64,000 nt of DNA from Ptychodera flava (taxonomy: Eukaryota; Hemichordata; Enteropneusta; Ptychoderidae), in the NCBI RefSeq assembly GCF_041260155.1, contig NC_091934.1:44594398-44658397 (forward strand), read 5' to 3'. This document shows positions 56,606 through 64,000 of the stretch, in pieces; within the stretch, counting starts at the first letter, position 1; each line of letters begins with the position of its first letter. The notes beneath the pieces are model-generated. The model was not told the DNA's origin, did not search any database, and saw only the letters and a list, made by a program, of their open reading frames with translations. The position numbers were made by a program, and so were the translations under genes.

Positions 56606-59100
56606 GTACCACCACCGATGATCAAATACTTTCAACGTTAATGTTTGAGAACCATTGCACTTTTGTCTGTAAATGTGAAACCCGTCTAATGGTTATGATT
56701 TATATTTAGAAAATAAAGGTACCTGAATTCACAATATCATTTTCTCTGTTTTCCTTTATTCTCTTTATAACACACCTTTATAATCAAAAACTGTAGAATC
56801 ACATAATGTCAAAACGAAAATCATTGTCTTTTCACATTATTCTTTGATTTTGAATAGATCAACTTTTAGTGAATTTGTCATTCTCGCTGAGTCTTTTAGT
56901 TAAAGTTGAAGTCGAAATCATCACATTTCAGAGAGTTAAGGAGTGATGTTTTACCCTTCCGGGGGCTGAACCACTGCTTTGAGTGTGGACTTTGCTCACA
57001 TTTTCAACACAGGGCTCACTTTTAAACAAGGGCAGTCAGATAATCACCCTAAAGTGTACAGCCATCAAATTCTGTGAAAACAAAATACGCAAAGAGAAGC
57101 AAGGAAGAAATTCTGTGAGTTTCCGGTATTGGTTGACAGATATGCTATGGAGATTTAGTATCCAGCCCGACATTTGTAGATAACAATTTTGAGGGCAGTG
57201 GAAGCATATAGAAGAGCCTGTAAGTTCAACCTTTTCACATTGCCGTTAACATCACCTACAGCTTCAAATTTAGCAAAGACAGACACCTAAGGGATCGGTA
57301 CTCCATACTTGCCATAGACCAATATAGTGCACTTTGTACTATTGCCTGTGTGTGCAATATCTATTTACCATACCTATCACGCCTTTACTTTTGATAACGA
57401 TTGTCCGGTAGCGTTATGACCCTAAGGTCGTACTGCTAGGATAAAGGTCGTAGTTCAGATGTCTTTTGTATTTTTCTACAAGTTTTTATACCCCTCATTC
57501 TGATATTTCCTATATTTTAAATCCATCCTACCAGTGAATATCATGTTTCCTGAAAATTTGCGAAACTAAAATTGGGTAAGTCACATGACTTAATTGGGCC
57601 ATGACCTCTTATCCGATTCGACCTCGTCAGGTGGGACCTACGCCATAGCATAGACTACCCAGTAGGTCGACGTGAACTATCCAAACGGAGTTACAAGCTG
57701 ATCAAGTCCCCTCCTTGTACCGGAGCTTTCTTGAAAGGAACAAAGTGTTGACATATAACTATCGATACGAAATTTTCGAGTCACGGTAGCGTTATTCCAC
57801 CTGTGTTCTCAAATGACTGGTTTTATTACCGGGTATAAAACTTCAGTGAAGGTAGGTACAATATGCATTATAGTGGAAGTCAAAACATATCAGGACCGTG
57901 TAATATAATCGTACATAACTTCCTTGACATAAATGTTCCAATTAGCATCATAGTGATAATTTTAGTCCTACTAGCATGTATTGTATGACTTAAATAGCAA
58001 GGATTTATGAAACGTACAGGGTGTGATACCTATACTTGGATAACCTTGAAAGACAGATTAAATATTAAATCATTCTATACACACGTAAAGATACCCTCCG
58101 TCAACAACATTTTGATTTGAAATCCAGCAAGTGCGCTTGTTTGTATGTATAAAAACACTTGTAAAGAATACATAATTGAAATTCTGTGACTATAGAGGAG
58201 CTGATTATTATTAGTTTATCTCTGAGCAAATTGACTAACTTATAACTTTCAAAGTAGAACAATAGACCAAAATCACATAAGTAGTCAATGTCAACTACTA
58301 CGAATACTAGAATCAGCGATTGAGAGCTGCCCCTTTAGGTTATATGTTGGTATACAAGCATGCATGGGACTGTTTCTGTGTGAAGATTTGGCTTACATAT
58401 TGGCATAACTTTCATACGGCTCATATTTGACTTTGAACTTCATGTTAGTATAATCAAAGGGTATGTGATTGTTTAACAGCCCAAATTTTTTATCAAAGAG
58501 TATGTGCTGATATTGCGACTATCGAACTGAACTGCAAATCCTGGCATTGGGTCTGTATGAATAAAGCATTTTAATCAGAGATAGTGCTATGATACCGTGT
58601 TTTGTCCACGGTACATATATCACGTTATTGACAGAACTTAATATGTAGGCACTCTCCACTATACACATTGCCCTCTGACTTTCAAGGGTATCATGTAGCA
58701 TGTCTCCTTCCAATTCTTTCCCGATTTTTTCTGTCTAAACGTATCGTTCCGCTATGGAGAGTATATCGTGAATTCTCAGTGGAATCTAAGAACAATGACT
58801 CCATGTCATCGACCCTTACCCCTTTCTTTGTAATGGAACCTAAGGTGTCAGAGCTATTTATAAACCTGCCACCACAAGACAGTACAGTTAAACATGGGCT
58901 CTAGGCAAGGCAAAACATCATGCGTTGGTTTACAATTGTGGGTTATAGTATGTTCCATTTTCGTGTAATACGTTAAACCGTGTATATTTATAATAGTTAT
59001 AATTTGATGATCTTTTCTGGGCGATATTTTTACTTCACAAGTGCCTTTGCGCCATAATCAGGCAAGTGTGTGTTCTTTATGTCTGTTGTTAATGTAATAG
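56606..59100. other. Stretch with no recognised exon between the two genes
   Basis: Scanned for membrane-helix, PLAT or cysteine-rich exons that could follow the GPS or precede the TNF-receptor-like exons; none is convincing. The signal-peptide exon of the receptor gene may be hidden here. Confidence 0.4.
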
Positions 59101-59254
59101 GTCTCATACATTATGGTGTGCATGGTCATACAAATCTTTTCATCGGACGACAATTTACCGGGAGAAATTTGCCACACGGGCGCTGAAAACGAGTACCGAC
59201 AGAGCTTGGTGTTTGTTGATGGTGTAAAACGATGCTGTGATACCTGTCGAAAAG
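59101..59254 (+). CDS. Exon: TNFR repeat 1, start
   Basis: After GTAATAG, the frame reads VSYIMVCMVIQIFSSDDNLP, then ICHTGAENEYRQ and VKRCCDTCRKG; donor AAGGTAAGA, phase 1. The CC-x-x-C-x-x-G pattern after an E-Y block is typical of the first TNFR cysteine-rich repeat. An ATG at 59113 could start translation, but the following hydrophobic stretch is short for a signal peptide. If not the first exon, its upstream boundary is phase 0. Confidence 0.75.
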
Positions 59255-59934
59255 GTAAGAAACAAAACTTGCATACTTTATGCCGTCATGTGTAGGGTCA
59301 GTTTCACACAGCCCGGTTTAGCCCGGTTTAAAGGGAGGGAGTAGTCGGAACTGCGCGTACCAGCCAGTATGTGTGTATGACGGATACATGGACCACTAAA
59401 ACTGGCCATTCAAGAGTGCATATATTGTGAAAATTGACAGAAAACAGTACCAAACTTATTAGTTATGCATAAATTACAACGATTTTACATGATTTTGAAC
59501 TTAATAAAGATCGAATACAAAACAATTATCACAAAATGAGTCGAAGTCTCTTCTGATGGTGTAGTAAAGCAACCACAGCAAACTGAACATTACAGCATAA
59601 ACCCGTTTTAGGGTCTATGATTACAGCCAGCATCGCTTTCCACCATAAGGAGACTGTAGAGCGTTTGAGACATATTTCAACAGAATGCCTTTTGATACTT
59701 CAAAACAAATTCAAGCGCTCTATGTAACTCGTGCTTTCAAGATCAAAATAATAGGACTTTTTGGATACCAATCTCGTTTTTGTGTGCATAAAACTATCAA
59801 AGCCCTGAATAAAAGACTCGAGATCGAAAAAAAAGACATAAAAATTATCAATTTGAAAGAAGGTTGCCTGAGAGTGACATTATTATCGAAGGTCAATACA
59901 AATCAACCCTTCATTGGAACACTGTAATCATTAA

Positions 59935-60150
59935 CCCTTTGAGCGCCAAAGTCAATTTTTGTCACCTTAAGAACATATAATCCAGTCAGTTTTTTTCAGA
60001 TTTTTTGCCAAAATTTTGATAACAAACTGTACATAATGAAATGTGATGTCAATTTGGTCCAAAAGTATCAAATAATTTCAGAAAAATTCATAAGAATTAG
60101 CAAATTGTGGCAGTAAAATTTCGGTGGGAAAAAGTACAGCACTCAAAGGG
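59935..60150. repeat. piggyBac-type MITE (intronic)
   Basis: 216 bp bounded by CCCTTTGAGCGC and its inverse GCACTCAAAGGG, preceded by TTAA, the target duplicated by piggyBac transposons. The right flank is TTTG rather than TTAA, probably mutated. No coding capacity. Confidence 0.75.
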
Positions 60151-60291
60151 TTTGTTATATGGTATATTTGAAATCTGAATCACACTAGGTTTTATTTACA
60201 ACATATTAGCATTGAAAAGTGCGCAGCCGAAAAGTAAGATCTGCTTTGTACAGAATTATCTTAAAAGGTTCCTTAAACTTGACCCTTGCAG

Positions 60292-60564
60292 GAGATTACA
60301 TGAAGAAAGTGTGTGATATTGACAAACCGCACACCACGACGTGTATTCGATGTCATTATGGAACGTACACAGACCTTCCAAATCTAAGAGAAAGTTGTAT
60401 GCCACTTGTTCGTTGTGACTACGCCAAACACATGGTGGTGAAAATTCCAGGTTCCAGAATCAGAAATTACGTGTGTGAGTGTCAGCCTGGGTTCTACGAA
60501 CTAAAGAGTAGAATTTGCAAGCAGTGGACAGAATGTCCCAGGGGAAACGGTGTTTTGATACCAG
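60292..60564 (+). CDS. Exon: TNFR repeats 1-3
   Basis: 273 nt, phase 1 both sides (acceptor ACCCTTGCAG, donor CAGGTAACC). Encodes KKVCDIDKPHTTTCIRCHYG, ESCMPLVRCDYAKH, YVCECQPGFYELKSRIC and QWTECPRGNGV. The spacing C-x-x-C-x-x-G-x-(Y/F) repeated along the exon is diagnostic of TNFR cysteine-rich domains. Confidence 0.9.
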
Positions 60565-61270
60565 GTAACCAGTTGGTGCATTTTACTTGTTAACTCCTTT
60601 ATAGTGAGAGGGTTAGGTTGAGCTACAGTGAATCTGCGACACTCAATGTATATTCGCCATCAAGGCAAAATTCTAGATTTATGGTGTCATAAATATGAAA
60701 TAGTTCTAATGCAATTTTTGGAACGCCTTGAGTTTGTTTTGTTTTGTGTTTTGTTTTTTTTCATAATATTTTATAACGGATTCAAGAGTGCAGCATAAAT
60801 ATCTATTCTAGTGTATGAAGAAATAACTTCATACTTTTAAAAAGAGATGAACAGTGATGGCTAAACAGATGCACATTGTGTCTCATTTAATCACACACTT
60901 TGCCTTTAATCAAATTACTGTTTTAATGTACGGTGTTCAAGTGCTATGATTAGAGCCTCTTCTATGTTTTTGTAACTAACACGTGCTTTTCTGAGACCAG
61001 TGCCTGTAGTATGTTTTTCAAATCAATGATAAAACGCTTCAATGTCTTGGTTATCAACACAGTTTGTGCTGACAATATTTTAAAATATGCATGCTGTAAT
61101 GAAATCTATTGTACATGTATACATGTAAAGATACACATTGTTAAATAAGTAGAGTAATAGGTGCGGTCAGATACATTTTACTCAGCGCACAAATTCAAAT
61201 ACACCCTCATCCACTCTGCACCTGCTATGCTTGACTATCTAAAATTGGTGTATATTTTCGCTTCCTGAAG

Positions 61271-61364
61271 GTAACTCGACCAGTGACATCGTCTGCCACG
61301 TCTGTCCAAGGGGAACATTTGCGAATGAGTTTGATAAAACACCAAAATGTCTGGAACACACAAA
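61271..61364 (+). CDS. Exon: TNFR repeat 4, first half
   Basis: Phase 1 to phase 2 (acceptor TTCCTGAAG, donor AAGTAAGA). Encodes STSDIVCHVCPRGTFANEFD and PKCLEH. Canonical C-x-x-C-P-x-G-T-F opening of a TNFR repeat. Confidence 0.88.
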
Positions 61365-61577
61365 GTAAGATTTATATTTGTCGAATGCAGTGGAAAACTT
61401 GTGATCTCTTTTCGCTATAACTCCTGGCGATTCTGGAATTACAAATTTTGATCTTTTGATCATTCTTATGCGATTGTCAAATTCATTAGGAATATCAAGA
61501 AATGTTTGCCCTCATTTGAATCAACGGGAACCGGGTATCAGCATAAACTTTGTCTTTGTGTATCGTTATGTTTTCAG

Positions 61578-61669
61578 TTGTGAAAGTCAAGGCTTGTTGA
61601 CGTTGAAGAATGGGACATCTGTATCAGATGCGATCTGTCAGTCACCGACATTAACGACGCCATCCCCAG
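61578..61669 (+). CDS. Exon: TNFR repeat 4, second half
   Basis: Phase 2 to phase 1 (acceptor TGTTTTCAG, donor AGGTATGT). Encodes CESQGLLTLKNGTSVSDAIC, then a Pro/Thr-rich stretch TLTTPSP. The C...G...G-T...D-x-x-C ending is classic. It joins in frame to the transmembrane exon. Confidence 0.88.
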
Positions 61670-62495
61670 GTATGTGTTTGTGTACTTAAGTCTTATCTCC
61701 GCCAAAAAAAATCCCGCCTTACCCTTTCCTTATCTTAGATTTTATTGGCGTTCACAAACACCTCTGGATAGAGCGGGAGAACCTAAAAATAAAGCTTCTT
61801 TCCTTATCAGATCCGCCGAGTTCCCACTTCCCGTCATGCTCCCCTGCCAAAATCAAAATGGCTACAACCAAATCTTATCGTGGTACGTTTTAATTTCTGT
61901 ACCGTGAAGTACTTAAAACTAACCTAAGTCACATGTAAACTTTGACTTTAAATATGCATATGATTTAACGTTATCATAGTAATGGTCAGAACGGGAAGTT
62001 TTCCAATGGTTTCTTAATTATGAAAAGTTGCGGCTGCTTCTTTAAGTAACTGTATTTTACAGTATAAGAACATAATGCTCTTGTGTTCATTATGTACTCT
62101 GTACGTTTGTATAAAAGCATACCTTTTTGTGAAATGCTTCAAAGTGGTGATCCACCAGTTTATTTTGTAAAGTTGTTGTCATAATTTAAGGATGATATTG
62201 TTCTGAAGTATATATATTTTACTTACAAGATTTCAGAATACTTATGAACATTCATTTTACAGCGCGAAAGTTAATAATTACATATTTTAATGAAAAGAAT
62301 ATAAATGAATAATATGGGATGGTGTTTTAACTCCCCTTTCTCATCAAGTCGTGTGACTGTCTTTGGAGACTTCCATCCAATGGTGGAAGTTTGGTCACAA
62401 ATTTAAACTCATGAGATCAAGTAATTTCCTATACATTGACTTGTCTTTTCCTCGTACCATTTACATTGAAAGCATTTATACTTGTACAGTTCATT

Positions 62496-62499
62496 AAAA

Positions 62500-62538
<39 letters not shown>

Positions 62539-62539
62539 A
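62496..62539. repeat. (AAAT)n microsatellite
   Basis: Eleven AAAT units in the intron before the transmembrane exon. Confidence 0.97.
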
Positions 62540-63404
62540 TGTCAGTTAATTTTCCTTAAGTTCAAATTATTCTATTTTGTCTCAGGAAAGTTCCATAAAC
62601 ACGGAACATATGTGACATTCATTGTGTTTTCCAGCCCCTACACCAACCATGACAATTTGCAGTCAAAATATGTTTCATTGCCTCCGACATTAGGTAATAT
62701 TTCTCAAGTCTCTGCCAATACTTCTCATTCTATGGTGTTTGTGGATGCTGCGTACAGTGTGTAAAATAAATCAGACAATCTAACGATACTTGAACAATAT
62801 AGCGAATCAGACAATAATTTTACGAGATAGATTATTATATTCGTTTTTCTAATTTGAAACAAACTTCTAACCAATATTGATTATAGAAATCACTTTATTG
62901 CAGTAAAGCGATATTTGTACATTTAATGTCGTTATGCAATAAGTTGGCTTAATTATAAACATTTTCTTACTGACGAAAAGACGTATCAAAACACTTCATA
63001 TAATTATGAAGTGTTTTAGGCCTGTATATTTCGTTATCATTTCTGATCGTTGGAATCACCTCATATTGTGGTCTTGGCTCCCAAATCATTGAAATATTGT
63101 CATTTTATTCTTGAGGAGGGAGATACCCAAAAATTATAAGCTTTGTCAGTTTCACTATAATGACATATGCTGGTGCTAGAGGCTTGTAGACAAAAAATGG
63201 TTTGACATATTGATATATTTTACATCGAATTATCCCTCATCCTATCATTTTAATGGTTAAATCTCATCTTATCATTTCAATGGTTAAATAGATCATTTTA
63301 TGCTATTGTTTACTGTTACTGGTACACTCGATTATTTTGTCAAGTTCATCTTCTGATATTATTAGCATGATATATTATTGGTAATGTAATCTATCTATTT
63401 TTAG

Positions 63405-63560
63405 AAATCCCGTCATCCAGCTCAGTACTCCCTCTGAAGACTCATGATTCAAGCAAATTAACAATGACAACATTGGTGCTGGTTGTCTGCATCTTGGCTG
63501 TCATCATTACTGTGACTATTGTCATTGCATTTGTTCGTTGGCGATCATCTGGCTCCTCCG
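63405..63560 (+). CDS. Exon: stalk and transmembrane helix of the TNFR-like protein
   Basis: 156 nt, phase 1 both sides (acceptor CTATTTTTAG, donor CGGTAGGT). Encodes EIPSSSSVLPLKTHDSSK, then a 21-25-residue hydrophobic helix TLVLVVCILAVIITVTIVIA, then FVRWRSSGSSG. The basic residues directly after the helix indicate a type I orientation. The following exon is outside the window. Confidence 0.88.
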
Positions 63561-64000
63561 GTAGGTTCTGCTTTGTACATTTGAAGCACAGACCCTCTCC
63601 AGAAATAATACATAAAAACGAAATCAGCAATTTTAGATGAGAATACATACGCATATCAAAACGATAATGACTGCTATTTTTCCTCGCTAATCGCAATGCG
63701 AGATGATTTATGTAGAGATATTGCGCACCCAGTGAATTAAACATGGCTGCTAGCGGAGAAGACAAGGTTTCACGAAAATTCTTAGGATGACAGCGTTGCT
63801 AGTGGGCGGCGATATATTTAAATTCCGCTTACGATAAACATAATCATCAAAGCTCTTAAAGGTATACAGTAACCTGTAATCTAAATATACCCATATTGGT
63901 ATTCAAAATGCCCATGTGAGGGCGCTGTTTTTAAAAAGTGGCCACCCGCTTAAAATCTGTGATTGGTTAGATTTTCTCTTTCCATGGTAACTGTGGCAAA
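63561..64000. other. Intron to window end
   Basis: No exon recognised in the last 440 bases. Confidence 0.45.

Larger units (their letters stand above)
59101..63560 (+). other. TNF-receptor-superfamily-like gene (partial, five exons visible)
   Basis: Five exons encode about 230 residues: four or so cysteine-rich repeats of TNFR type, a serine/threonine-rich stalk and one transmembrane helix with a basic stop-transfer. That makes it a type I cell-surface receptor for a TNF-like ligand. Junctions are in frame from end to end (phases 1, 1, 2, 1). The cytoplasmic portion, where a death domain or TRAF-binding motif would lie, is outside the window. A clear signal peptide is not seen. Confidence 0.82.

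Noticed and set aside
58668..58904. 78-codon plus-strand frame in the intergenic region
   Set aside because: No module, no clear splice sites and no hydrophobic segment consistent with a polycystin membrane part.
62635..62692. Constitutive TNFR exon
   Set aside because: Its phase does not fit between the repeat-4 exon and the membrane exon, which already join in frame; kept only as a possible alternative exon.
1..64000. CRISPR array, bacterial operon or phage features
   Set aside because: Intron-bearing animal genes and retroelements; the tandem arrays are microsatellites or minisatellites without spacer structure.

Overview
The window is animal nuclear DNA. It has GT-AG introns in which phase 1 predominates, long AT-rich introns, many microsatellites, Ty3/gypsy, BEL/Pao, CR1/L2-like and Helitron remnants, and extracellular module-shuffled genes. 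The host genes (REJ/polycystin-type ectodomain, pentraxin module, TNF-receptor-like repeats) and the retroelement lineages suggest a marine invertebrate, perhaps a hemichordate or cephalochordate. The species cannot be fixed from this sequence alone.

Layout. Positions 1-35,400 hold no host gene that I can support. They are a graveyard of mobile DNA: an old dispersed repeat family (copies near 0.1, 9.5 and 11.5 kb, and a linked block near 4.5 and 10 kb); the C-terminal end of a reverse transcriptase (3.2-3.6 kb); a minus-strand Helitron remnant (5.2-7.5 kb); a minus-strand Ty3/gypsy element with missense changes in its protease, RT and integrase centres (16.5-20.5 kb); a plus-strand BEL/Pao element with both LTRs (21.8-29.0 kb), itself carrying a second insertion and a near-perfect 69-bp hairpin; a foldback element next to a decayed CR1/L2-like LINE with a GATT-repeat tail (30.2-32.2 kb); and a roughly 150-bp tandem repeat (33.2-33.9 kb).

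Positions 35,435-53,970 carry a multi-exon plus-strand host gene. I can read 17 candidate exons. In order they encode two PAN/apple-like modules, two WSC-like cysteine modules, a pentraxin domain, a REJ domain, a helical/GAIN region and a GPS motif. Most module boundaries lie in phase 1. The ectodomain is polycystin-1/REJ-like, but no transmembrane or PLAT exon follows it in this window. The last GPS exon either stops at a TAA or splices at a GTAAAG donor just before it. Two joins do not keep frame as read (35644 to 37657, and 43719 to 46270), so an exon is unseen or there are small indels.

Positions 59,101-63,560 carry five plus-strand exons of a TNF-receptor-superfamily-like type I membrane receptor: cysteine-rich repeats, a short stalk and one transmembrane helix followed by basic residues. 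Its cytoplasmic part lies beyond the window. The introns of both genes contain several inverted-repeat elements and tandem repeats, listed one by one.
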